Part shown: in pieces, positions 21,156 through 41,129 of the stretch
Layout: every line of letters starts with the position of its first letter
Position numbering within the stretch: the first letter of the stretch is position 1
Assembly (NCBI RefSeq): GCF_022458985.1
Contig: NC_061789.1
Coordinates: forward strand, 15,718,357 to 15,782,356
Direction of reading: 5' to 3'
DNA from: Mugil cephalus
Taxonomy: Eukaryota > Chordata > Actinopteri > Mugiliformes > Mugilidae
DNA: 64,000 nucleotides
The notes under the pieces: generated by a model
Told to the model about the DNA's origin: nothing
The model's input: only the letters and a program-made list of their open reading frames with translations
The model's database searches: none
Position numbers and translations under genes: made by a program

Positions 21156-21211
21156 CGGTCTTGAAGTGTTTATTATTTTCTTCTTTTTGAAAAATTGTTA
21201 AGTTTTTTTTG

Positions 21212-21303
21212 TTTCCCCACTGATCCTAAAATATCCGATATGTCTCATTGTGGGCAACAACCCATCTTCTCATCGACTCTGCTCCAATCAGATGCTTCTA
21301 CCA
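21212..21303 (+). pseudogene. Fossil beta-globin promoter, unit 4
   Basis: CTCTGCTCCAATCAGATGCT and the preceding GGGCAACAACCCATCTTCTC match the live beta promoters; the sequence is slightly more diverged than the unit-2 and unit-3 relics. No exon follows. Confidence 0.65.
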
Positions 21304-21455
21304 GTTCTAAGATGATGACTCTGCTAGACATCTTCCTTTCAAAGGGAACAAAGCTTGATGTGTTTTCATCTGCTTCACTAAGTTTCCTTGGTCGACCATT
21401 GCGTCTCCAATCCTTAAAAAAAAATCCCTGACTTTGTGCAAGTGTACCCATAAGG
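21304..21455 (-). mobile_element. Tc1-like transposase scrap, unit 4
   Basis: The minus strand reads KDWRRNGRPRKLSEADEN, with the best-preserved GRPRK hook of the three copies, then KMSSRVIILELVEA. This strengthens the Tc1-like reading of the unit-2 and unit-3 copies. Confidence 0.45.
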
Positions 21456-22096
21456 ATTGATGCCTGTTTGAAGGCTTTTCCCTGTAGAATTGAATAAAAG
21501 AGCCAATAGGCCATATAAACTGGTTTTCGTGTAAAGGATGATTAGATTGTTGCCTCAGAAGGTATGAAGCTGGTTAACCATATGTGTTTCAGCACTTGAA
21601 ATAACAGATGTCATAAGGAATGCTGTAATGACTCATCCTTGTAAACGCAATGTTGTCGGTTATGGGGCCTTCATTGAAAATGTACAATTTGGTATCAACC
21701 ATATTTCACCATTTTAGATAACAAATGGTATAAGGGAATGTATTAAGTTATTTACTGTTTTGTAATGACTTATCCTTGTAGACCCAAAATGAGTAGTTTG
21801 TACAGTTTGGTATTAATGGGTGGCATCATCTGAAGTTAATGATAACATTGCATCAAAAATAATCATGTGCCTAAAACTGACAAGGTTTGCCAATTCACAC
21901 CAAGTGTGACCAACTTATCTTTCATGTCAGCTTGTCCAGCCTGGTCATGACTGAAAAGTTGACGAAAATATCACAAAATGTCTTTTATCATTAATCTATG
22001 GAGCATTATTAAACTTATAAATTGAAATGAACTACCTCTTGTATGTGATCAATTAAATGAAAAGCCAGTTTGGTCAGTCATTGATAAAGTGGCCCT

Positions 22097-22380
22097 GAGT
22101 ATGGAGTTACAACACTGACTTTAATATTTGTCATTGAAAACAAAATCTGTGGCATTGAAAAAAGAATTTGGCATTGACAATAATATTTGTAATTGTAACA
22201 CAAGTTTTATTGATATGAAAACAAGTATTGCCATTGAAAAATGTTCAATGATATACCTATATCATATTTATACTATTATGTGTTTTTCAGTGTCAGTCTT
22301 CAAATTTCTTCTTCTTGTCCATCTTTTTTCAGTGCCTGTCTTGTTACAGTGTCACCTTTTTCAGTCTTATTGAGACTAAT
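22097..22380. repeat. 19-bp minisatellite with inverted second half, unit 4
   Basis: This array is collinear with 10938-11195. It contains TTGGCATTGACAATAATAT and TTGTAATTGTAACACAAGT units, an AT-rich centre, then TTTTTCAGTGCCTGTC-type inverted units. Confidence 0.6.
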
Positions 22381-23275
22381 GGCAGTGGGCTCTGCTGCCA
22401 GCGAAAAATGACAAGGGCGGAACCAGTTCGCCTGGAGCTCCCCAACCACCACAGCATTTCTGTTACTTTGTTTTGCTGTTATTCATGTAGAACCTTGCAG
22501 CATTAAGGATCGCGCAAAGCACAAACATTAACTAAGCTAGTAATTTTGTGGTGAGTTGGCCCTTATAAAAAATAAGATAAACTTATGGACTTATAAACTC
22601 ACCAGCAGTCAGTGAGCTCCATGCCATACTTTGCTGCCTTATCAAAGTATGCTACAGCTGTTTTTTCCTACAGCTGTGTCTATTATAGTTGTGTCTACCT
22701 ATTGGTGCTGATGTTGCGCTATTAAAAAATCTTCTATTGTTTTCTTCTATGTTTTGATCAATATTGTGTGAAATCAGCCTATGCACTGCTAGACAAACAC
22801 GGTCTGATCCACTGCAATCCTCTGGACACAAAATTAATCACCCATCGCAGCAGTGTGTGCAGTGTTCATCCAGTGAAGCAAAAAGGCAACTATTATGTCG
22901 CCACAACACTGAGTTTAATATTTGGAATTTGGCAAGATTGAAGTCAATTAACTACTTTAGTTGTTGAAAATCCATTAAATGGAGTTTAATATTGAAAACT
23001 TGTCATGATTCTTGGAGTTAAACAGTTAAAGAAAAACCTTCACTACTGTGATGTTTTATAGTCACAGGTTCAGTTGAGTTATAGTTTTCCCCAGTAAGGC
23101 TCATTTCATCTTTAATTTTAAAAATATCAAGATATGTCAAGAATGGGCAAAAGACAACATCTGTGAACATTTCGATTTTATTCAATATTCATCATGGGAT
23201 GCCCAAGTTGGGCCTTGAAATTTCTATGGATGGCATGCTGCATTTTTGCACTACATGCATTTGGATCGCTGGATT

Positions 23276-24041
23276 TTAGCGGTATCTCTCGGCCAGAGCC
23301 AGAGCCACGTTCTGCAGGAACTTGTCGACGGAGACATGAACCTCTGGAGTGAAGTCTGCAGGGAATAACATGGCACACACCAAGATGATGTTGTGGGCCA
23401 GGATCTGTTGAATGAGAAACACACATGTAAAGTCAGGAACAAACACCTTTGCATATTGAACGGTAAAAAACAAAGCAAGAGAAACTGTGTAATTGATTGT
23501 GACATATCTTCACATTTGAGATATTTTGAGCAAAATAAAACAATACAGCCTATTTGGTCATTTACAACTCTCGCCTAATAATGATCTAAGCTGTCAGTAT
23601 TTAAAAATAGTTCGGTTCAATGATCGTTCCTTCAGCTTACCCTGAAGTTGGCAGGGTCCACTCTGAGCTTGAAGGCATGCAGCTCGCTGAGGCTGGACAG
23701 ACCGCTAGTAAGGTCATCAATCTTTCCCACGGCGTCTCCAACTGCAGCCATGATGGTTGCACCATGCTTTTTCACCTGAGCAGAGCCAGGGCTCAGATCA
23801 GTCCAGTGCGAAAAGTAGGTCTTGGTCTGAGGATACGAGGTCAGCATCCTGTCAAAACAAGGATGAACAAGGTGAAAATACAACAATGTTATTAAGGAAT
23901 AAAATGAAATTATGTTAAGTGTATGTATTAAAGAAAGAAAACCAACCTGCCAAGAGCCTCAGCTCCAATTTCAGCGGACTTTGAGGACGCTTTGGCCCAG
24001 AAAGCCTTCACCACGGACTTGTCTTTTCCAGAGAGACTCAT
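23276..24041 (-). CDS. alpha-globin 5
   Basis: This is a haemoglobin alpha subunit of 143 residues. Exons (minus) are 23947-24041, 23641-23848 and 23276-23404. It is distinguished by Ser for Gly in [12 protein letters not shown] shortly before the proximal His, and has TPEVH in exon 3. Its 5' leader (GACGATTTCTAACTGTC) resembles that of alpha1 rather than alpha2-4, so the promoter and coding parts have different affinities. AATAAA is at 23177-23182 (minus). It is paired with beta5. Confidence 0.97.
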
Positions 24042-24567
24042 GTCTGCTTTTTCTTCAAGTAACACTGTTATGAAAATGCAGGTGATGACGATTTCTAACT
24101 GTCTTTTTTTATATGAAACCAAACTGCACCACACCCAGTATCAAACCACACCTCCATGATGGAAATTGCCAAAAAGCAGTTTTGACGATCAACCACTCCC
24201 TTTTTTGAGATATGCTATATCTTTTTATCAGTCTGTTACTTTAACATAATAAATAAATAAAAAACAATAAATAAATAATAATAAATATTACACTGTTTCA
24301 TTCTTCATGAAAATATTATTTTGGTGTTGTAATTTTATAATTTACGTCTGGTTTATCTTTTTTGAACCCGTCACCCCCAGTACTGGCAAGGTTCCGATCT
24401 GACTCGCTGCGGGTAGCAACACGTTTTCTCTTCAGCTCTGCGCCAATCAGGTGCATCCTAGGCTGGGAGGTGTGGTAATTAGAAATTAATAAAAACCTGC
24501 AAGAGACTGACATTTGCGAAAGGTTTGCGATCAGATTTTTCTGAAAGAACTCCTTAACGTCGTCAAC
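24042..24567. promoter_or_regulatory. Bidirectional alpha5/beta5 promoter region
   Basis: The alpha5 TATA box is at 24105-24113 (minus). The beta5 side has TGACTCG near 24400-24406, CCAAT at 24443-24447, GGAGGTGTGG at 24466-24475 and TTAATAAAAAC at about 24486-24496. An A/T-rich AATA repeat lies between the two promoters near 24246-24290. Confidence 0.8.
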
Positions 24568-24715
24568 ATGGTCGAGTGGACAGATGCAGAGCGCAGCGCC
24601 ATCACATCCCTGTGGGGAAAGCTCGATGTGGGCGAAATTGGACCCCAGGCTCTGTCCAGGTGACTTGTCTTTTATTGTATTCACTCTGATATTATATTAA
24701 TTCACTTTTTTAAAC

Positions 24716-24796
<81 letters not shown>

Positions 24797-25270
24797 TAAT
24801 CTTGGATCATATTGTTTCAGGCTTCTGATTGTGTACCCCTGGACTCAGAGACACTTTGCGTCCTTCGGCAACTTGTCCAGCAATGCTGCCATCCTCGGAA
24901 ACCCTAAGGTGGCCCAGCACGGCAAGACAGTGATGGGTGGGCTGGAAAATGCTGTGAAGAACTTGGACAACATCAAGAGTGCCTATGCCAGCCTCAGCAC
25001 TATGCACTCTGAGAAGCTTCACGTGGATCCTGATAACTTCAGGGTAAGTCATTGCTGATGTCATGTCTTATTTTCATCATTCTGATCTTTTCAACCACTG
25101 TCTTTAATGCCGTTCTAATACGTTCTTTCTCATCGTAGGCTCTTGCTGAAATCATCAGTGTGTGCGTTGCTGCCAAGTTTGGCCCCAGCGTCTTCACCCC
25201 TGGAGCCCAGGAGGCCTGGCAGAAGTTCCTGGCTGTGGTGGTCTCTGCTCTGGGCAGACAGTACCACTAA
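24568..25270 (+). CDS. beta-globin 5
   Basis: This is a haemoglobin beta subunit of 148 residues. Exons are 24568-24659, 24821-25043 and 25139-25270. The protein appears identical to beta2 (ALSR, PGAQ, FLAVVV). Intron 1, however, carries the long TTA microsatellite and intron 2 the extra ATGTC found in beta1, so coding and intron affinities conflict. Heme-binding His64 and His93, Ser F9 and QYH are intact. The poly(A) signal AATAAA is at 25365-25370. Confidence 0.97.
24715..24795. repeat. (TTA)n microsatellite in beta5 intron 1
   Basis: About 26 near-perfect TTA repeats sit at the same intronic position as the beta1 tract and are flanked by the same TTTTTTAAAC and TTTAATCTTGG sequences. Confidence 0.97.
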
Positions 25271-25379
25271 GGGTCTGAAGAGACTCTTTTGTGTGCGGCA
25301 GTCTTTTTTCCAGTATCTAAAAATGTCTCATCTACTGCACTGAAGCTGTTGCACAAATGCACCAAATAAAAGTCAAATT

Positions 25380-25685
25380 AAATATGTCTGTGGTCATTTG
25401 TATATTGTGAATATAGCTATATTTATTATTCATTGTGGGATTTCCTTTGTTGCTCGCTCTGCCTAGTTTATTTCAATGATACACAAACAGATATGATGAG
25501 GGTGTGATACAGTTAGGAGAAGAACAATCAGATTTTTTGTTTGTTCTGTTCCTGTCTATTAGATCTACACTTTCAGTCAGTGAAACTGAATCTTATTAGA
25601 CCACCAGTCCACTACAACCGTTATATAGTTACAGGGCTCTGACTTTAGAAAGAAATGTGGGTAATAAACAATAACCAATGGGCAA
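25380..25685. repeat. Unit-5 spacer, proximal part with empty Tc1 site
   Basis: This stretch aligns with the unit-4 and unit-1 spacers. ACCGTTATATAGTTACAGGG (about 25618-25637) is the uninterrupted version of the site where the unit-4 Tc1-like element inserted. Confidence 0.65.
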
Positions 25686-25910
25686 GAGGCCCTAGGTAGG
25701 TCGCCAGTCTCTCGCAGGGCTAACACTGAGAGACACAGTATACACAGTATATAGACAACCATTCGCACTTACACTCACACCTATGGCCAATTTAGAATCT
25801 GTACACCATGCAGACTCTGCCCGTATCACTGGGAAAATAGCGTCAGTTTGGCCAATGCAAGGAAGTGGCGACACGCAGTCCATATTTATACAGTCTATGC
25901 TCTAAACATC
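25686..25910 (-). repeat. Interspersed teleost repeat fragments
   Basis: The stretch GTCGCCAGTCTCTCGCAGGG through CACACCTATGGCCAATTTAG is a string I recognise as typical of fish interspersed repeats. It is followed by a second repeat-like block (GGGAAAATAGCGTCAGTTTG ... CCATATTTATACAGTCTATG). There is no coding potential. Family names are not assigned. Confidence 0.5.
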
Positions 25911-25952
25911 TTTATGTTTTTCTGTTTGGCTTCTTAAACTATAGGACCAAAA

Positions 25953-26023
25953 GTCCAGTACACATAGTAGGTCTCGGTCTGAGGAGATGCAGTCGAGATC
26001 CTGTAAAAACGAGGATGAAAGAT
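25953..26023 (-). pseudogene. Alpha-globin pseudogene scrap (exon 2 start and intron 1 end)
   Basis: GTAGGTCTCGGTCTGAGGA...GATCCTGTAAAAACGAGGATG matches the live alpha sequence GTAGGTCTTGGTCTGAGGA...CATCCTGTCAAAACGAGGATG. That region is the beginning of alpha exon 2 plus the intron-1 acceptor on the minus strand. It is diverged and indel-bearing. It is truncated towards the promoter by the Tc1-like fragment that follows immediately. Orientation and position relative to the beta relic at 26413-26610 are those of a normal alpha/beta pair. Confidence 0.75.
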
Positions 26024-26340
26024 ATGCCCATCACGATGGTTCCCCACTATCCTTCCAGTATTTAATAATATCTTGGACAGTTCTTAACCCACTTTTGGTA
26101 GTTTCTGCCTCAGTCTCATTACATGTTTTCTCTTCTTGATACATGCCAATGATTTGACCCTTCTCAAACAGACTAACATCTTTTCCATGTGTCTTTTGAC
26201 ATGGTTGTTTAAGAAATGACAAGGTGCTTTTTTTTGGCCATTCTGTATTTCTATTTCGAAATAGTAACTTTTTATTCAGGCTTCAGTGAACAAAGTCCAC
26301 CCTTAATTTGGTATTGTAATTTTATTAATTCCATATCTAT
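26024..26340 (-). mobile_element. Tc1-like element N-terminal fragment, unit 5
   Basis: The minus-strand reading LFEKGQIIGMYQEEKTCNE and LRTVQDIIKYWKDSGEPS is the Tc1-like helix-turn-helix region also present at 20830-21010. The 5' flank (CCACCCTTAATTTGGTATTG) is shared with unit 4, so both descend from one insertion. It is truncated just after the helix-turn-helix and abuts the alpha relic. Confidence 0.7.
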
Positions 26341-26412
26341 CTTCCATTGCATGTGGTTTTCATAACAGGTTATTTGTCTTTCTTTCCTTATTTTTGAAAA
26401 GTTGCCAAGTGT

Positions 26413-26610
26413 TTTTCGCCACTGATCCTCAAATATCCGATATGACTCATTGATTCATGACCAACAACACATCTTCTCATTGACTCTGGTCCAATCAGGT
26501 TCTTCCAAGGCTGGGTGGTTAGGAAATACTTAACGTCATCAACATGGTAATAAAAGTCAAATTCAATAAACCTCTTTGCATATGATTGTTTCTATATTGT
26601 GAATATATTT
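26413..26610 (+). pseudogene. Gutted beta-globin pseudogene: promoter and ATG joined to the poly(A) signal
   Basis: The promoter (GGTCCAATCAGGTTCTTCC, AAGGCTGGGTGGTTAGGAAAT) and leader (ACTTAACGTCATCAACATGG, ATG at 26544-26546) match live beta genes. At once follows AATAAAAGTCAAATT...AAACCTCTTTG with AATAAA at 26549-26554, which in live genes lies after the stop codon. All three exons and both introns are thus absent between the start codon and the 3'UTR. Downstream homology to beta 3' flanks continues to about 26610. A simple deletion explains it. Confidence 0.85.
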
Positions 26611-27165
26611 ATTCACAATACATATATATACACAGTATATAGAGCTGTGGGCTTAGAACTAAATGAGGGTAATATATGACTGAATAAAAGAGCCGATAGG
26701 CCATATAAACAGGTTTTCTTGTAAAGGACCGTTCAGAAGGTAATAACAGATGTCATAAGGAAATATATCCATGCTGTAATGACTAATCCTTGTAAACACA
26801 TTTTTCCCAATTACAGTGCCTTCTTTGAAAAAGTACGATTTGGTATCAACCATATTTAACCATATTTCATCATTTTAGACAACAAATGGTATAAGGGAAT
26901 GTATTGTATGTATATTTATTTACTGCTTTGTAATGACTTATCCTGGTAAAAGCAAAATCAACAGTTTTTACAGTTTGGGATTAATGGGTGGTGTCATCTG
27001 AAATCAATGATAACTTTGCATCAAAAATAATCATGTGCCAATAGCTGAGAATGCTTGCCAATTCCCACCAAGGGTCAGTACTTATCTTTCATGTCAGCTT
27101 GTCCAGCCTGGTCATCACTGAAAAGTTGGCCAAAGCATCAGTTGGGCGTAACGTGTTTTAACATA
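26611..27165. repeat. Unit-5 spacer, distal part (right edge of the array)
   Basis: The motif GAATAAAAGAGCCGATAGGCCATATAAAC (26682-26710) and TGTCCAGCCTGGTCATCACTGAAAAGTTG (27101-27129) place this as the counterpart of 10357-10830. Homology with other spacers ends near 27165, and no minisatellite follows, marking the right edge of the duplicated array. Confidence 0.65.
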
Positions 27166-27840
27166 AATTTCAATGCAAAGCAATTCTAAAAGCATATATT
27201 TTTAGGCAAAATTAAAAACCAATCGCGTTCCTCAGTTCATTTAGCTTAGTAGGAGCTGTAAAAAATAAATAAATAAATAAAAAAATAACAAAACATAATT
27301 TTTATTGGCCGTAGTCTGCGTTAAAGCACATGTGTGCATATGTGTGCATACGAAAGGGAGGACTCAAGGAGACTCCTTGCATTATGAACATGTTGAAACT
27401 TGGATGCAGAAACTCATGGTTCAGCCGAATGCACAATGTAGACATCATATGGAGTGGACAAATATGTACTTTATTGGACTTGATGGAAGCATTTCCCCTT
27501 ATGCAGGCAACACGTTTATTATTTATTTATTTATTTATTAAATACATTTTATTTATTTAGCAGTGTAACATTTGCTTAATATCGTTCTAAATATACTCTC
27601 TGGCCCTCTGACCCAGTTCACAGAAGACTGCAATTTTTCAATGAAAATAACTGCTATTCCTAATTTGTACACTGTCTCGTAAGAGAAGTTCACAGAACAC
27701 AACACTGAGAGCCAGGACTAAACAACAATGTACCCAAATTGCACTTATTTTTCTGAAGAAATTTCATTTTCTTTTTAAGAAAAGATTTTAAGTGTGAACA
27801 TTATCCTAATTGTTTATAGGTTATTATGACATTACTCCTG
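27166..27840. other. Intergenic between globin array and nprl3
   Basis: No gene or clear repeat family is seen. AT-rich stretches with TTTA repeats lie near 27520-27560. Confidence 0.5.
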
Positions 27841-28102
27841 CACGGAGGGCGGGGGGACCCTTTAACAGCTCCGACCTTAGTTCCTGTCGAACATTATTCA
27901 AGGTGACACAAAACAAACGCACCAGTGTGCAGGGTGGCTGTCCTTTAGCATTCACCCAGGCCTCTGAGTAAACTCTTTTTGGACTTGTGATTTGCCTAGG
28001 CCCGGTGTATATGTAAAGACCAGCTCCTCTCAGACGAGCTCAGTTCACCGCGTGGACCATTTGCTGAGTCGCAGCTAACGCTCAGTTAGCTATGATGCTA
28101 AC
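27841..28102 (+). promoter_or_regulatory. nprl3 promoter and 5' leader
   Basis: A GC-rich patch (GGAGGGCGGGGGGACCC) is followed by a leader rich in short CpG strings. The leader contains a four-codon upstream reading frame (ATG at 28092, ending TGA at 28104-28106) whose stop overlaps the proposed start codon as ATGA. The transcription start is not defined by the sequence. Confidence 0.5.
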
Positions 28103-38622
<10,520 letters not shown>

Positions 38623-39388
38623 TGGCACCGAGACGGTGTCGGCCCCCCCCCAACCCGCCCCCAACTGGAAAATGTACCACTTTGAGAGCAGGTAAAAGCC
38701 TGCCGTGCTCACGGCTAAGTGCTGCCGCTCAAAGATGTTGTTTTAAAAACCAACAGACAGTGACAGTGCGTTATTGTGTGCAGATTTACAAAAAAATAGA
38801 GAGCCAAATGTTTGTTTACAATATTAAATTATTTTGTACATACCAGACATGCCTTAAAGGTTCACTGTAAATATTGAGAGGATCGTGGTTTCCACTTCAT
38901 CTTCCCCCCTGTCCCAGATGTGTTAGATCATCTGTGCCGGCCTCAGAGGGGCACAGTGAGTAATGACCATTCCAGACCTCCAGCTACCTCTCCGTAGGAA
39001 TCCCAGAGGTGGAGCGAGAAAGACGGCAAGAAAGGGAAGAGTCTAAACATTAGACGGGCTGTTTTTGCTCAGAGGGAAATGGAGCGGTCCAAACATCTGT
39101 GAATTCACAGTTTGAAGGTTTATTAAAAGAAAAAAATGCAGATGAAACAAAACACTAACAAGTGTGTGATGTATAATGCAAAACCATTTTTCAGTGTAGC
39201 TCTAACCCTAGAGCTGGAAGTTATTCTACCACCTTTCTCAAAACTACGAACCCATAAATAACAGGGTATAACTTCAGTTTTAATTAATTTCATATGTGTA
39301 ATTAGTCACACGCTGCCGCAGTGCAGGCAGACGTTCTTTTCTGCTTAAGTGGAGAACAGATGGCAGAGTAGTTTCAGAAGTATTCCTG

Positions 39389-41129
39389 TTAAGTCCTTTC
39401 CCCATTGTGCTGTCCCGTGGCAGACTGCACATCTGAGGGACCCAAACCGCTCATTACATTTCCAGACAGAGACTGTCTCTCTGCCTCTTTATTCACGACG
39501 CTAACACAGAGGTGCCCGCGTAGATAAAACCGCCACGGCTTCTTGGCCCACTCCCCGTGGGACTCGATTCCGATGCGCGGCGCTGACACTATGTCGAGGG
39601 GTCTCACCGGACTCGAGTCCGGATCCGTCTCCAGCCACACCTCCGGGTCCGAGGCTAAGTCTCGACAGTCAAAACAGCGGGGTATATTTAGGGCCTGGCA
39701 CAGCTTTGAAGGGCCGTTGCACAGTTCTTTGTCCTTCAACTGACGGGCTCCCTCTTTGCGTCTGGCCGCCCTCAGCTGCCTCATGACGGGCTGACCCTGC
39801 AGGGGCTCAAGTGAGCGCAGCAGCACGGCGGCCCCCTCCCCTGAGCAACACAGCACACAATATGCATCAGTCAGCAAGGCTCCACTCTGTCTCCTTCCTT
39901 TATGCCCTTTACTCAATGATGGAAGAAAACACAAACTGCCCTTGGTTTAACATTGTATTAGAGGAGGGTATATTAAACCAGAACATGTTTGCATTTACTT
40001 TCATCCGCAGGCATAATCGGTGTGTTTACGCATACATAAATATAGCACAATACTGTATGATAGGTACATCTTTGACGGAGGATGTTTACCTTCACTGGAC
40101 ACGTTCATGCAGAGGTAGATGCCGTAGATTGGATACACATAGATCGTGCCAGGCTTCATAAACATGGCTTTGTTCCTCTCGGTGCGTTTGCCTCCAGCTG
40201 AGTGTGAGGCCTTGTCCTCCCCTCCAAGGTAAGCCTCAGTTTCCACTATTCTCCCACGCAGCTCGGCGCCATCTGCACACCTGCGGACCAGCACCTGCAG
40301 GGACATGGGGACAATCGATGGGACAGAAGTTATCAGAATGCTGCCTGAAACACAGAATGAATAAAGCAGATTTGCCAAAAGTGAACGTCTGCAAGTGTGC
40401 TTTGATCCTTCTTTCGTGAATAAAAAAAAAAGATAATGGTTTTAGATTGTTGATCCAGCAAAGCCAACGTCTGAAGCTGTGATCATGTGGAATTACCATC
40501 TTTCACGCAGTTTTGCAAGACCACAAAAGAAGTAACGCAGAGACAACATTATTAGCTACACACGTGAAAACGAATGCATTCTGAAACCGGTCTGGCGTTA
40601 AGTGTCGTGTCTCGCGTTAATGTGGTAATTCAGATGGATGATCGTGTTGGAGGATGTAGTTTGTGGTGCTGTTCAACTGGATTGAATCAAGTGTTATTTA
40701 GAAACACGTGTCAGTGCAACACCATAAGATTCAATAGTAGCACAAACCACAGTCTTCACAATGAAAACAGTTAAATCCACGGCTCTGTCATTTTTAAATA
40801 AATGCTAATTGACACAACCTTCATGAAGAGCTACTGCGAAACTGTTTTAAAATGCCACTGGTGCAACCTGTGGACCGACTGAAGTGAAATAACATTGTTA
40901 CCTTCCCGAGGAAGGCTTTAGCCAAACTGATGCAAGGCTGCTTGAAAAACTCTTCACCCAGTCTCGGCTGCAGCTCACTATTGGCGAAATAATGGCTTCG
41001 CTCCGTCTCAACACTTGGAGCATGTTCACGCTGACAGGTAGGTGCAACTTTGAGTTTTGATTTCGCCCGACTGTTGTGTTCAGTTGCTGCTGCTGTCAAC
41101 GCTAGCACCTTTCGTTTTCTCCCTGCCAT
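39389..41129 (-). CDS. mpg: MPG, 3-methyladenine (alkyladenine) DNA glycosylase
   Basis: This is a nuclear base-excision-repair enzyme that flips out and removes alkylated or deaminated purines. Coding exons on the minus strand are 40902-41129, 40090-40294 and 39389-39840, joining in frame to 294 residues (human 298). Residues equivalent to the known active site are present: Glu96 in IVETEAY (catalytic), Tyr98, His107 and Tyr130 (stacking on the flipped base), Asn140 and Arg153. The C-terminal part has [15 protein letters not shown] and [11 protein letters not shown]. The N-terminal 55 residues are basic and poorly conserved, as in the family. A candidate poly(A) signal is TTTATT at 39119-39124 (AATAAA on minus). 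It is tail-to-tail with nprl3, 766 bp between stops. The beginning of the protein rests on the first ATG (41129). Confidence 0.96.

Larger units (their letters stand above)
21150..23110. repeat. Tandemly duplicated intergenic spacer, unit 4 (distal part)
   Basis: From GGTCTTGAAGTGTTTATTAT onward this stretch is nearly identical to the unit-2 and unit-3 spacers and ends in front of alpha5. It has about 270 extra bases around 22570-22880 of unknown nature relative to those units. It contains the fossil beta promoter, the Tc1 scrap and the minisatellite. No gene is seen. Confidence 0.8.
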
